Origin: Owenia fusiformis
Lineage: Eukaryota; Annelida; Polychaeta; Sabellida; Oweniidae
DNA: 60,000 bases
NCBI GenBank assembly: GCA_903813345.2
Contig: CAIIXF020000012.1
Location: forward strand, 11,764,932 to 11,824,931
Direction of reading: 5' to 3'
Positions within the stretch are counted from its first letter, which is position 1, and each line of letters starts with the position of its first letter. The notes below the pieces were generated by a model, which did no database searches, had not been told where the DNA came from, and saw nothing but the letters and a program-made list of their open reading frames with translations. Positions 47,154-59,039 of the stretch are shown one piece after another. The position numbers and the translations under genes are program-made.

Positions 47154-47764
47154 CAGGGTGTCAAATAAGTCCTGTCCCCCCTCTACAGCCAAAACCAAGA
47201 TACTTGGTACCAAGTGTGATATATCATTGGAAAGGTATTCCGAAGTTACGTTGATTGGCATATATCTGACACATGTCAATCAATCTCACAAATTTTTACA
47301 TTGTATCAATTGAGGTGACCATAGGCCTAGAAACATGGCAATTTGGCGTATTTGGCAGAATTTTAAGAATCTGGTATAAGAAAGGTCAAAGGACCAAAAG
47401 ATGGCTCAATATGTATATGGCAATGAATTCAACCAATTGCTGGATAGGGTTAGATGTGTAGCAAATAGAGGTGCAAGGAAAGTGGTGAATACCTTTTTAT
47501 GTAACAAGTGGAATACGAAAAAGATTAACTTTTTGACATGTTTCTTAGGTCATATCCTTGTCATTTTGACGCAAAAAGCTGCTTAAAGGGAGGGCACGTT
47601 AACTATAAAGGACATCATGAAAATATAGGTAAATTTCATCCAAAATACTTGAGAGTTGGTGAATTAACATAACTTTGGATGATCTTTTCAATGGTATATC
47701 ACACAAGGTATCGTATATTAAGGTTTTAGCTGTAGCAGGGGGGCGGGACTTATTTGACACCCTG
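47154..47764. mobile_element. 611-bp Tc1/mariner-type non-autonomous element
   Basis: TA flanks (47152-47153 and 47765-47766) surround ends reading CAGGGTGTCAAATAAGTCC, which pair over about 45 bp and include CTACAGCCAAAACC. Inner arms near ACCAAGTGTGATATATCATT also pair. The interior frames of about 60 codons show no transposase features. Confidence 0.8.
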
Positions 47765-48104
47765 TAGAGTGGAATTGCAGTCGATTCACTTTATATCAGC
47801 CAGAAGACTGTTATAACCACTATACTAACGTTGATAGGATACAATCAGTGTTTTTAATTCATTGATATATCAAATAAATTACAATACTACTATAGAACAA
47901 CATCTATACATTTAACAATAAAGATATACAGGTATGTCCAGGGAAACTTTATTTACTCTGACACTGGAGAAAGTGTAATGTTTGCTGAGATATTAATAAA
48001 GTATCGAATGAATTTATCCTGAAATGCAATAAGGAAATGGTATTGACGCCAAGACATGAACGCTGGGAGTATCATCATGAGAATAACATTTCAAAATATT
48101 GGCT

Positions 48105-49640
48105 ATCTGATATGTTTTGGACAGTATCAGGTTTAAAATTTTAGCGCAGATAAGTACATGAAGAAACGAACGACCTCGATGAAGGATGTTTTTCTTGTCA
48201 TTTTCTAAATTAGAAAAGCATGAACCTGACAAAATATCTCCATCTAATTTTACAAACAAAACAGAACATTTTTTACTACTGTACTCCCCTCTAAAAGTTA
48301 AGCAACCTTAACTCCCTCATTGAACTACGTGTTAAAGCCTATTTATACTTTATTACATAACATGCGAGAAAATAACTTAATGTTATATTGATGGAAATGT
48401 AACTTGACTTCATTTCTAATGTTCCTTATTTTCCCATTTTTCCCCTTAAGTACAAGAGGTCCAAAATTGATGATAAATCTGTTAAATATTTGAAAATCGA
48501 CATTCAAATGTATACCTATGGGAAATGGTAGGTTTTTCGCAAGTCATATGACAGAATATCCATCTATCCGAGTTCTTGCAAAAATACAAGTTAGGTAGTC
48601 AATTGAATTTGCCGACTTTATTAAAAAAAATGATACTTTTCTCCAGGTTTAAAAAAGCAATAGGTCTTCACAGTCAAAATTATTTTTCAAAAAACTCCTC
48701 CCATTGAAATAACACAAGAGGCGAAAAATATTTTCAAAAATGACTTTATAGCTCTGTAACTTTAGTATTCATGAAGTAAACTGAACACTCAGCGTGCGAA
48801 AAAGTTAGACAATTCAATTTTTTACATAAAAATATTTTTAGTAAATCTTTTACTGGATAGATATCCTAAAATCAGATTTGCCCAGAACCCACCATTTTCT
48901 ATTGGTTTACATGGGAATAACGATTTACAAAAATTCATCAAATTTATCATCATTGTTCGATCTATTGTAATTGAGGAAAAAAATTTGGAGGCATTGGAAA
49001 TATTCACCAATATTATAAGTATTTTACACACTGGTTGTGTTAATAACAATTCAAACATAAAGAGCCCTTTACACATACTGGAGTTGAGGTTGCTGAACTT
49101 TTGGAGGGGAGTGTAGTGATATAATGTACTGTTTTGTTCGTAAAACTAGATGGAGATGTTTTTGTCAGGTTCATTCTTTCCTGATTTAGATTATGTTCAA
49201 TCAACTGACGTCATAAAATCCGAAATATTTAGAGGTTATGTCACTATCGTGGCATATATGCCCGAGGTCTCAGTGATATATGGCCCGACCTTAGGAGGGA
49301 CATTGATCTCTGAGAACCGAGGGCATATGTGCCACGATAGTGACATAAACGATTTATAACATACCTATGATGATGTAGACTGGTCAGAGAGTACCGTTTT
49401 CTTATAGAATTGACAAACAAATGGTTTGAAAATGATTGAAATGAGTTTAGAAAAATTGCTCGCGCAGTTTTATCTTCGATTGATTGGTTATGACGTCAGC
49501 GCCTTGACCAATCAGAAAGTTAGCGGGCGCGGGCTTTTCAAAACTTATATTGGCCTGCTGTCCTGCTTACACTTTGCACTATTCATCATCATAGGTATGT
49601 TATAATTAATATTATATAACCTGATACTGTCCAAAACATA
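48105..49640. mobile_element. Large foldback element (about 1.5 kb) with an insertion in its right arm
   Basis: The left arm from about 48105 (ATGTTTTGGACAGTATCAGG, CATGAACCTGACAAAATATC, CCCCTCTAAAAGTTAAGCAA, ATGATAAATCTG, GGGAAATGGTAGG) pairs with a right arm running from about 49640 down to about 48800. The arms are imperfect, several hundred bases long and diverged in part. The right arm is opened by extra sequence at about 49195-49610. No reliable coding frame was found. Confidence 0.65.
49195..49610. mobile_element. Hairpin elements inserted in the right arm of the large foldback
   Basis: About 49232-49350 is a palindrome (TTATGTCACTATCGTGGCAT against ATGCCACGATAGTGACATAA in modified form). 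About 49356-49607 has ends TTATAACATACCTATGATGA and their inverse, and contains CCAATCAGAAAGTTAGCGGG and TGACGTCAGCGC. The order suggests successive insertions. Confidence 0.6.
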
Positions 49641-50203
49641 TAAGAAAACCACAAGAAAAGATTAAAGATTGGTTGTGAGACATTAACCTCTTCTGATCAA
49701 TAGCTACAAGAAAAACAAATCACAAATAACAATCTTTGACATTAGCTTCCCAATTTGCATAAAGTAGGTCTTAATCTATATTTGGAATATAAGCCTACAG
49801 TATCTCGTTTCACTAAATTAACCTGACATGGAACATTGAATATGATTTTCTGTTCCTTACAGTTACTTTTAACTGTTTTTCCCATGCACTTTATTTTGTC
49901 CACCTGAATTAGTTTTCACAATTTATATAAATGCTGACATAGTAATTTGAACATATAATCGTTTTCGGTCATCTTTACACATTCACTTATTGTCCATCCT
50001 TCTTTATACTTCAATGTAAATGCTATATCCACCACTGCAATTGCTGCAAGTTTCCTCGAGCTCTCAGCTAGACTGACACACTTAGGGAATTCATGCTTAC
50101 CCCAAGCAAGTGTTGAGAACGAGGCAGAACTAATTGCAAATGGGTTTAAACTGATTAAGAACGTATTCAATACTGCTTATGAACGAGTTAGCAAAAATAT
50201 AGC
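49641..50203. other. Non-coding stretch
   Basis: No exon was recognised. The last 60 bp (ATACTGCTTATGAACGAGTT) belong to a decayed family A-like sequence shared with 33.0 kb. Confidence 0.4.
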
Positions 50204-50621
50204 TATCACACCAAACAAGTTGCCACTGCGTTCTTCAAAACTGGTTTGAAACTGTGTGCGAATGGAATGAACGTAGCTGCAACTTTCTAAGGTCTATTTA
50301 CGAACTTTATGAACGTTCTCAGACGGGAATGTGATTTTAGAATTTTGAATCGATTCAAAATTCGATGGCGACCATGCCGTTCTGTAATCAGGTCATGTTG
50401 ACCTTCTAGACTAAGGGACGCGTTCTACGACGTTGCACACCGACATGGTGCGACCTGAACGAACTGCGAACGAGATGGACGTATTGAAGACTGTTTAAGG
50501 ACGAAGAAGCTAATTATTTCAGACATATTTCCCGACCACAGCCAGATTGAGCCCGTTTGACGACGTTTTCGTAGGACTGGCAAGAACGGGTAAGAACTAG
50601 TTTGGTGTGATAGGGGGGTTA
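50204..50621. mobile_element. MITE family A copy, first of an inverted pair
   Basis: It runs from TATCACACCAAACAAGTTGC to AACTAGTTTGGTGTGATAGG. The central palindrome is at 50340-50363. Its left terminus equals the inverted right terminus of the neighbouring copy at 50804-51302, so the two copies lie in opposite orientation. Confidence 0.8.
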
Positions 50622-50803
50622 CATGTAGTATGCTTCTCCTTTAGTTACTCCGTCCCTAATACATATTTTCTTTTGTATTTTTTATTAATAGATATTTATT
50701 TCAACAATCGTTTGTCCATACGTTTGTACGTGTTTAGTTATCCTTGTGAAAATAAAAGGCAAAACAATTCCTGTTTATGAATACGTTGTATATTTGTAAT
50801 ACC

Positions 50804-51302
50804 TAACCCCTCTATCACATCAAACTCGTTCTCAACCGTTCTTTCCAGTCCTACGAAAAAGTCGTGAAACGGGCTAAATCTGGCTGTGGTCGGGAAATAT
50901 GTCTAAAATAATTAGCTACTTCGTTCATAAACAGACTTCAATACGTCCATCTCATTCGCAGTTCGTTCAGATCGCACCACGTCGGTGTGCACACGTATTT
51001 CAATTGATATCCGATTGCACAACGTAGTATAACGCGTCTCTTGTAGGGTTGAAGTACGGCAATTACGTTCCTGGTCTAGTAGGTCATCTCGTTTGAAGTA
51101 CGTTGTCAGACGATCTGGTAATAGAACGGTATTGTCGCCATCGAATTTTGAATCACTTCAGAATTCTAAATCACCTTCCCGTCTGTGAACGTTCATGAAG
51201 TTCGGAAATAGACCTTAGGAAGTTGCAGCTACGTTCATTCCGTTCGCTCACAGTTTAAAACCAGTTTTGAAGAACACAGTGGCAACTTGTTTGGTGTGAT
51301 AG
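50804..51302. mobile_element. MITE family A copy, second of an inverted pair
   Basis: It begins TAACCCCTCTATCACATCAA and ends GCAACTTGTTTGGTGTGATA. The central palindrome is damaged here (AATTTTGAATCACTTCAGAA near 51142). It contains an extra segment (TTGATATCCGATTGCACAAC) not present in the other copies. Confidence 0.8.
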
Positions 51303-51369
51303 CTATAGCTACCCGTTCGAGTACGTTCGATGAAGTTTGTAAATAGACCCCAAACGGTTTAAAGTACTT

Positions 51370-52260
51370 CCAGTCTGTAGAAGTTCAAATCTGACTATAC
51401 ATTGTAGATTTGACCTTCAATGACATTCTCAAGGTCAAAAAAGAGTTGACCTTCAATGACCTTCTCAAGGTCAAAAATGTATTTTTAAACTTGCTTCAAA
51501 GGTCCATGTGCAAAATGGCAAGTGATTTTAGGCGTTCTTATCTTTCACCAGGAGTACTTTTAATTTCTGGCCATAAATACAGTGGACTTTATTAAAACAA
51601 TATGTTTTCTTTCAATTGAAGTCCCCATGATGATAAAAATATCAATCGAACAACTCGAAAAATTATAAATAGGAACCCCACGTCAACATTTTTTCAAAAT
51701 GTTGAACTTATTTGCTCAAAAGAGGATCTTCTTTTCCGATTTTTATTGCATGAAAAGATTATTCAACAAGGGGTCTAAAACATCATCAAAAGTAGAATGG
51801 TATTGAAAGTCTAGTTTGAAGATATCAATTTTCGATGACAAAAATCTTGCTGAAAATAATGGATAGCATGAGTTTTCCTTAAGGGAAAATAACATGGGAA
51901 ATGTATTTTTTAACTTTATTGCATTTCAATGCCTATCAACTTTTCAGAATTTATTAATAAAGTGTAGGGGAAACTTTTGATATATTTAAATTGTGAAAAA
52001 CAAGATCCTCTTTTTAGAAAATAAGACTTACATTTTTTAAAAAGTGACAAGATTGGGTCCTAATCCATAATTTTCAGAGAGTTGGATTGATATTTTACTA
52101 TCATGGGGACTTCTCTTTAAAGAAAACATAATATTTTTTCATAAAAAACCACTGTCTTTATACCCAGAAAGTACTTATGGTGAAAGATATGACTGTCTAA
52201 AATCACTTGCCTAACTAATTATATTGTGAGCAACTAGTTGATGACATTTTGTCATGTTCA
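51370..52260. repeat. Dispersed TGACCTT-type repeat split by an inverted-repeat element
   Basis: The outer parts (GTAGAAGTTCAAATCTGACT, TTGACCTTCAATGACATTCT twice, ACTTGCTTCAAAGG on the left; ATATTGTGAGCAACT on the right) match the repeat in the caveolin intron at 4.88-5.10 kb and that at 57.6 kb. Between them, 51517-52211 has been inserted. Confidence 0.65.
51517..52211. mobile_element. 695-bp foldback element with about 150-bp arms
   Basis: The ends GGCAAGTGATTTTAG and their inverse continue through ATCTTTCACCA, ATGTTTTCTTT and AAGTCCCCATGAT. The inside is AT-rich and non-coding. No clear target duplication could be read. Confidence 0.75.
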
Positions 52261-52607
52261 TGTATCGTTTCCTTTTCATTAAGATCGCTTTTAATGTCTC
52301 TACATTTTTGTTTAATGTTTTCCTTTTGTTCTTCCGTTTTTTTCTTTACCAATAATCGCGATTTCAGTTTTTTCTTCATTTATTTGTAATACATAATACA
52401 TGGTTGCTATTATGATATCATATTTATAGTCCTGCAACATCGGCTAAACTGTACAACACGACTGTATGGTCTCTATCTTTTCACTTTAATCGATTATTCT
52501 AGGTGTTCTCTACACTACTTTAAACACAAGGTTCATTTCAGTGAAACAACTCTAACTTTTGGATACGTAAACAATTGATTATAATTTAACAACGAACAAA
52601 CCTATTT

Positions 52608-53088
52608 ACACCCCAGTCACATTTGTCGTACGGAGGGCGTGCGTCGACCGCAGATCAATTAAATCAGTGTATTTCTGCGGAAAACTACGCTCGCCTTGCG
52701 GTCTCCGTACGGCGTATCCAGTTTTTTACAGGCCGCAGGGTCGCCGTAGAAATTATAACTCGGAGTTATAATATTTGTTCATTTCTGAGGCCCCCGTAGA
52801 AATCAACTGGCTCAACAAGATTGAATCATTATTTGTCAATGTTTCACGATCACTTTTCATTTGATATTACATCCAGCACTATGAATAACATTTTATAAAT
52901 TGTCTTGAAGTAAATCAAATGAAAAAATATTATTTATCAACAGAAATTTAAAATTCACCGTGCGGCTGCCGTGGGAAATGTGACTGCAAAAGTATGAGAG
53001 CGCAGAAATTCTACGGCGAGCGTAGAAAAGCTACTGGCCGGAGAAATGATAGACCGCATGGCGGCCGTGGGAAATGTGACTGGGGTGT
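52608..53088. mobile_element. MITE with ACACCCCAGTCACATTT ends
   Basis: The left end ACACCCCAGTCACATTTG pairs with GAAATGTGACTGGGGTGT on the right. The GC-richer inside has repeated CCGTACGG, CTACGG and CGGCCGT words. Related ends occur in the intron at 26.5 kb and at 58.9 kb, so this is a small family. Confidence 0.75.
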
Positions 53089-53464
53089 TACTACCAATTG
53101 ACCTCAATTGTAGGTAAATTAATTAGAAGAAAATCGTGTTACAAAACTACATATTAATTAACATAGCTTATATGATTTGTGTGTCCTAAAAAGGTGGCGT
53201 ACCAAGTGTACTGTGTTGCACTGGAGAAAATACAATACATGCACCTGCTCCGTGACTAAGAAAAAATGTTCAATTCCCTGATAATCTATTTGAAATCTAA
53301 ATGAATATCTGGATTGACTATAAGTAACTATTTATACCATATGATAAAGGTGCAAAATGTTAACGCAATTTCGCTCAAAGTCCGCAAAGTAGTGAAGGTT
53401 TTCACTTGCAATGATATCAGATACTATGTCCGTACACCCGAAAGTCCCCCCACATTTCTTGCGT
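53089..53464. other. 3' flank of the receptor gene
   Basis: AT-rich sequence with no recognised exon. No clear minus-strand AATAAA was seen close to the stop codon. Confidence 0.4.
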
Positions 53465-54685
53465 TTATGTTGTCTGGCTCACATCGGACGTGGACAATGC
53501 TGACCTGGATGTCGCGAGTGATGCTCTGTAGTCCTTAAGAAGGTTTCTTCTCCGTCTCGATCCGCAGAACACATCCACCAGCGAAGAGCGAAACTTCTTA
53601 CCACTTACACAGTAAAGAATAAAATTGATAGCGTTGTTTGTATACATCAGACAGAAGACTATCGCACTGTTCAGATGAGTTTTGGCACGTTCGTGGGGTC
53701 CAGCTGGGCCATTAAGCGATTTATCTACGATAAAATGCACAACAACCGGGCCTGTTAGGATGAGGAAAGTTATTGATAGGCAAATCAGCATTATCGTAAG
53801 AGAGCGGGTTTGGTTATCAGATGACGAGCTTGACACAGCCTGCATGGTTTGTCTGCGACGTTGAGATGCCCTGATGAGTTGGATAATAATCATTACATTC
53901 GAAATCGTAAGAAGAGAGAAGGGGACCAAAGAAGCGACAAATGCATCAATCCAAAACCAATACTTTGTATGAAATGTCTTTGTACCGTCCACGAAGTAAC
54001 AGTTACCCTCAAATCTGACCCTACCGTTGTCTATCTTGATGAAGTAGCCAACTGTAAACAGGTAATGTCCGTTGATAAGCATAAGTGTGATTAGGATACA
54101 CAGCGACACAATAACTGCCCGTATCCTCGTGCACACCAACTTGGCCCGTAGCGGCATATACACTGTGATAACGCGGTCCACGCTAAGTGCAACCAACAAC
54201 CAGGCGGAGAAATCCAGCAGGGTATAGATTGAAAAATGATGTAATTTACATACCCATTCATGGGTCGCACGTATATTTATGCCCCAAGCCCTTATAAGCC
54301 AAACTCGACCACCTCCTAATATCAACGCAAATGTATCAGAAATCGCCAATGCTATAAGGTAAACGCTTGATGGATTCAAGAACATACTTGAACACCGTAA
54401 TACCACAATCGACGTAGTATTGCCTACAAGACCGAAGACCATGATTCCAAACAGTACATAGGTGAGAAGAATCTGTCCAATTTTATACTCAGTATAATCT
54501 TCTTTTCGTATAATTGCAATCATCTCATTTTCAGACTCGGGAGTACTTGTAGCTTTCATGACAGCGATTGCTGCAGTAGCGTTGTTCATATCTTGTGTGA
54601 CATCATCCGATACTCTGTCAGACGTTACGGTGATTATAGCATGCGACATACTTGTAAACATCATGGTCATATTTGTAAAAGCCAT
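53465..54685 (-). CDS. Class A (rhodopsin-like) G-protein-coupled receptor, probably peptide-type, single exon
   Basis: An uninterrupted 406-codon frame encodes a complete seven-helix receptor at the plasma membrane. Seen: an extracellular N terminus with sequons (N5, N35), helix 1 at about 70-94 with GN at 88-89, helix 2 with D117 in ALAISDTFA, the disulphide pair C146 and C229, DRV (170-172) in place of DRY, helix 5 at about 243-270, helix 6 with ILTGP (309-313) instead of CWxP, and helix 7 with NAINFILYCVSGKKFR (351-366), the NFxLY form common in peptide receptors. A basic cluster RRRR and a Ser/Thr-rich tail follow. It resembles the large, mostly orphan, intronless receptor sets of invertebrates; ligand and G protein cannot be inferred. 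Several in-frame ATGs occur near the start; the first was used. Confidence 0.88.
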   Translation of the reverse strand: MAFTNMTMMFTSMSHAIITVTSDRVSDDVTQDMNNATAAIAVMKATSTPESENEMIAIIRKEDYTEYKIGQILLTYVLFGIMVFGLVGNTTSIVVLRCSSMFLNPSSVYLIALAISDTFALILGGGRVWLIRAWGINIRATHEWVCKLHHFSIYTLLDFSAWLLVALSVDRVITVYMPLRAKLVCTRIRAVIVSLCILITLMLINGHYLFTVGYFIKIDNGRVRFEGNCYFVDGTKTFHTKYWFWIDAFVASLVPFSLLTISNVMIIIQLIRASQRRRQTMQAVSSSSSDNQTRSLTIMLICLSITFLILTGPVVVHFIVDKSLNGPAGPHERAKTHLNSAIVFCLMYTNNAINFILYCVSGKKFRSSLVDVFCGSRRRRNLLKDYRASLATSRSALSTSDVSQTT

Positions 54686-55964
54686 GATTGTCTTAAAGAA
54701 GCGTTAGTTATGACTGTTGTCCAATGTGACTTGTGATTTGTGTTTGGTCCGCACTAGAGTTGTCTTCCAAGTCTTGTGTGTAGCGAATTTGCGATTACCC
54801 TGAGTCTCTAGTAACTATTCACACATCCCTCTAACTACACCGAATGATTGAACAGCGCCAACACGATCTTAATTATTTCAAATGCAACTTTAATGGCCAT
54901 TTCTGGGTTTTACATGAACATTAAATACCATGCTATCCTATACAATAACACAAAGTATTTTTTGATTATCTGACTTCATAATGTGATTAGATCGCTATGC
55001 AAAATATTTTTTCTAATTAAAAGAGTATCGATAGTGACAGTAATTATATCTTCTGATGGGTGTCTATCTATCTGTCCATTGCCATCAATCTTGATTAGTA
55101 CAAATGGAATTATGTATCGATCAACAACACATCAAACAATATTATTTACCGCTATTGATTTCTAAATTAACACATTGTGATTTGTGCAAATACAACCAAA
55201 TTAGTATTGAAACATTTGTAACACGTACATTATATAGCCATGTATATATTATGTACATAGTGTATAGTACGCATATCCGTTATCCTTGGAGTATACGTAA
55301 TACTCGAAACATTTTAAACAATTGCAAAGTTAGCGATTTTGAATAATATGATCGATACATTTTATTACCCTAATTGCTTTAATATTATTTATTTTGTAGC
55401 ATACTAATTTGCATTACTTACCTATTTAATTGCCAAGAATATGATTATTATGTCATCGTATCGATAAACACAATCAATAAACACTCCCATCACAATGACG
55501 CACGTACCTTACTCATAATCGGTATAAATAACATTGCCCATGTCTTTGAATATCAAAAGGTTTATGACCGAGCTTTGTTCTTTTGCGATACCTTGCTGTA
55601 ATTATTTTGGAGATATCCACTTATTTAACCTTGAGTATCAGAGCTAAGTACATTAATTTGACGAGGCCCTCTTTTAAAGTAAACGAAATCAAACTATTTT
55701 GAAGTCACGGCGTTTTTTAAGATCTAGCCGAACGGGCTGCGTGCGAATGACAACGGTCAAGATTGCCCGTATTTACTCATAAAAAGGTGTTCAAATGTGT
55801 GGATGTTCTAAGACGAGAACATGTTAAAACTTGGATCCTTATCATAATAGCTACCCGTTCGATTGGGTCGTCCAGGGTCACAGCCGCCCCTACATAGCAG
55901 CAGCCCCATAAAATGTTGCATATTACGTATATACCTGTCGTCTGACCTTGACCAATTCTTGAAT
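54686..55964. other. Upstream region of the receptor gene and non-coding stretch
   Basis: The receptor promoter should lie at the left end. The remainder is AT-rich, with no exon or repeat structure that I can support. Confidence 0.4.
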
Positions 55965-56280
55965 TGAGGTGAACTACATTTGACCTCGAGATGAACTTGG
56001 CCCATAAACATTGATGTTGACCTCAGGTCACCTAATCATAGTACCACAGTATCCTTCAAGGTCCTGAAAATGCCAAATACTTAGATACTGACCTTTGACC
56101 TTGCGATGATTTTGACCCATAAACATTGGGCGTGACCCTAGGTCACCTAATCATGGATCGCCAGTTAAGGGTCACAACAGTCCCAAGGGTCTTGAAATGC
56201 TTAGATATTGATCTTTGACCTTGGAATTGACTTTATTGACCCATAAAGTTGACCTTGATCTCAGGCCACCTGACATTCTT
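55965..56280. repeat. About 115-bp tandem repeat rich in TGACC words
   Basis: Three degenerate units share CTTAGATA-TGA-CTTTGACCTT, TTTGACCCATAAACATTG and TGACC-TAGGTCACCTAATCAT. The GGTCA/TGACC words resemble nuclear-receptor half sites, but repetition alone explains them. Confidence 0.65.
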
Positions 56281-56898
56281 TATTTTCAACACATGAATGA
56301 TAATTTTAGAGCATAGGTGAGTAGAGCATGTCAGTGATATGTGACAGTGTTACATAATAGAGAAAATGTTTTTTAAAAGGTATTTATTGTGAAATTAGAT
56401 ATAACTTCAAGATTCGCAACTAGGATACTTAAAAAGCAAGTCTATACTTGAGGAACAGGTGAATTCCAGGTAATACCTTTCCGCACATTTATTTTCATTT
56501 GTTGAATATGACAAGTACAGTATTATATATGAGAAAATGTCAGTACAACGGCACATTAAAAACCAATTGCTGTCTACCACACTTCACAGTTATATGGTTT
56601 AGCAATTTGTGACGTCATCGCACCGTTTGTTTTTGGTTCATTTTCTGCCATCTTAATGAGGTCTATTGAAACTGCAAACATTTAAAAATTTAAATATGAG
56701 ATATGAACTTGTAATATGAAGTTGACGGTTACAGAATTGATTCATTTTGAACATTCAAATCATTCATTTCCCTAACAGTGCTGTGGATTATTTCACACAC
56801 ATCTAATGGCTGGTTGATTGTGATTGGCAAAGGTACAAAAGATGGTTTCATAAGGTAACAGGCTCTTACTAAATACGATTTCAAAATATGGAAGTTGT
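56281..56898. other. Non-coding stretch
   Basis: AT-rich; a 64-codon minus-strand frame (56729-56923) runs into the following MITE and is not supported. Confidence 0.4.
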
Positions 56899-57107
56899 GA
56901 GGCCCGTAGACAGGATTTGCCAAGGAGGGTGTTCACATTTTGAAAAATTCCAGGGGGGTTCACTTATGACAATTTTGGTCCAAAAATGGCCAAATTAAAA
57001 TCACTTAAAAAGTGCTCAGAATGGTGAAAAACTGCATGGTTTTGAAAGATATTTTGGCCAGGGGGGGAGGGGATTCGCACCCATCGACCCCCCTGGCTAC
57101 GGGCCTA
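56899..57107. mobile_element. MITE with AGGCCCGTAG ends
   Basis: The left end AGGCCCGTAGACAGGATTTG pairs with CCCCCTGGCTACGGGCCT on the right. Related GGCCCGTAGCCAGG ends are common in invertebrate hAT-type MITEs. The flanks share AGTTG, which falls short of a full 8-bp duplication. Confidence 0.6.
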
Positions 57108-57220
57108 GTTGCTCACACTTTGTGCAGTATGTACATACTCTACCTTAGATAATAGAGTGAGTTCAAAATACTCAAAAGTACATGTTTCTACTTTGAAAAT
57201 GCGAATAGTAACATATTTTA

Positions 57221-57494
57221 TTATGCACCTCATTAAAATACTCAAATCTGATTGGTTAAGAGCTGCGGGGTCTATTGCCATACGTGGCAGCAAGATCTCG
57301 TTCTATCCAGTATTGAAGCAACGAGATCACAAACCATCTTGTATGTAATACCTATCCTCGAAAAATACCAGACTCGGATTCTTTTTTTAGTAGACACATT
57401 CTTTAAAGTATTTCTTGACAATTTAACACCATCTTCTATTTATTTACAGTAAATTAATGGTAGGAATATGATATTAACCAAGGGAGGTGCATAA
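57221..57494. mobile_element. MITE with TTATGCACCTC ends
   Basis: The left end TTATGCACCTC and right end GAGGTGCATAA are inverted copies. Inside is ACTCAAATCTGATTGGTTAA, similar to ACTCGCATCTGATTGGTCAA in the foldbacks at 21.7 kb, and an inner inverted pair AACGAGATC/GATCTCGTT. Confidence 0.6.
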
Positions 57495-57619
57495 ACAAAT
57501 AAATACTGAATGACCATGAGGTGGATATGCCAGAATACGTATCCGAGGAAAAAATACATTAAATGTCCGATTTACATTAACAAGGCATAAACATGATTGA
57601 ATCTCACCACCTCACATTA

Positions 57620-57930
57620 TTATGACTTTAGATTTGAAATATGACCTTCAATGACGTTTTCAAGGTGAAAAAACGATCAAAAAGGTATTTTTCAACTTGC
57701 TTCAAATTGACCATTTTTCAAAATCATGTACAAGTTCTCAGGAGTTCAAATCTGACTTAAGATTTGAGACTTGACCTGATGTTACCTTCTCAAGATAAAG
57801 CGGTCAAAAAGGTATTTTCAACTTGCTTGAAATTGGCCATTTTTCAAATTCATATACAAGTTTCCTGAAATTCAAATCTGATTTTTAGATTTAAAACTCG
57901 ACCTTCAATGACCTTTTTGATGTAAAAAGG
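57620..57930. repeat. Dispersed TGACCTT-type repeat, about three internal units
   Basis: AACTTGCTTCAAATTG, GTTCAAATCTGACTTAAGAT and TTGACCTTC/TGACCTTCAATGACC recur at roughly 115-bp spacing. The same repeat is in the caveolin intron and at 51.4 kb. Confidence 0.65.
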
Positions 57931-58921
57931 GTAGATGATATTGAAAAAAAGTTATCAGTGTAAACAGTATTTCCTAAGTTATTGGAAGTTGTTAGAATTT
58001 ATTACAGACGCTGACAACAAACCACCACCATTTTCATGTCAAAAAATGATTATAATTAGACTGTTTCGGTTGAGCATGCATTTTTAAATGTAAAGAGGTA
58101 ATTCAATGCACTATCCCTGCAAATTTCAAATAAAATTACTAAAAACGCATGTGTACAAAAATCCCACAATTTTGTATGTCTACACTGAAAAAAAACTTGA
58201 AATTCTCCCACTGTAAAGGTATGGTTCTATACAGAATTACACGTCATAAAACTGATGCGCTAAGTCAGTGTGCCGCCCCACTGTGAGCACACAGAACATG
58301 ACGTCAGATTAGTCTACTTGCTACACGTCAACCCAGGGGTTGAGGTTTACCGCAGATAAGAGCTACATTTGATAACAAATTTTATAAGTAGGCCTAATTT
58401 CTATAAAAAATTGATCTTAAAATGTTAGTTGTTGTTTTATGATTATTATCTACAAATTAGGATGGATGAACTTATGGCATTTTACTAATGGTGTAAACTA
58501 AGGTCAAATAAATCACCTCATCAGCACTAAAGTTTAAATACACCGTATGAAAGCTGTGAGTGTCAGAATATTTAAGAGTTTGAACCCAGATATGCTGAGA
58601 TAGGGGTCATTAAGTGCAGTGACCCCTATGCTACATAAATTAGATTTGATATTTAAAAATAGAGTTTACATTTGAGTATTTAGGAACGCAGAATACAATT
58701 TACTAATTTTCCAGTGGGAATATTCAGATTGCAGCAAGTGTGCATTTACTTTAAATGAGAACATGCAATTTTAACTTAACAGTGGGTATTTTCAGATCCC
58801 TTTTGACCTCAATATCTTTTTAAATCCTTATAAGTATAGTTATTATTCTACAATATTCCAAATAAGCATACGCAATCTAAACAAATGGTATAGGTGATTC
58901 ACTACATATCAAGGTAATGCC
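57931..58921. other. Non-coding stretch
   Basis: AT-rich sequence in which I see no exon, array or strong inverted repeat. Confidence 0.4.
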
Positions 58922-59039
58922 GTGGTCACATTTGCCCCGATTTTTACTACGGCGCCCTGCCGATGAGTATTTCTCAATTTTGAACAAGATACTCAATCGG
59001 CCCGGCGCCGTTGTAAAAATCGGGGCAAATGGGACCACA
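58922..59039. mobile_element. 118-bp GC-rich hairpin element
   Basis: GTGGTCACATTTGCCCCGAT and the following bases to GGCGCC pair with the inverted right half ending in GGGGCAAATGGGACCAC. The arms of about 35 bp match almost fully, and an inner pair GATGAGTATTTCT/AGATACTCAATC continues the stem. The TCACATTTG end links it to the elements at 26.5 and 52.6 kb. Confidence 0.75.

Noticed and set aside
47273-47586. Two plus-strand frames as a mariner transposase
   Set aside because: They are about 60 codons each and lack the DDE-type motifs; the element is non-autonomous.
53682-54094. Plus-strand frames opposite the receptor gene
   Set aside because: Antisense shadows of the 406-codon receptor.
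55965-56280. Nuclear-receptor response elements (GGTCA/TGACC words)
   Set aside because: The words recur because the block is a tandem repeat, and the same words appear in dispersed repeats far from genes.
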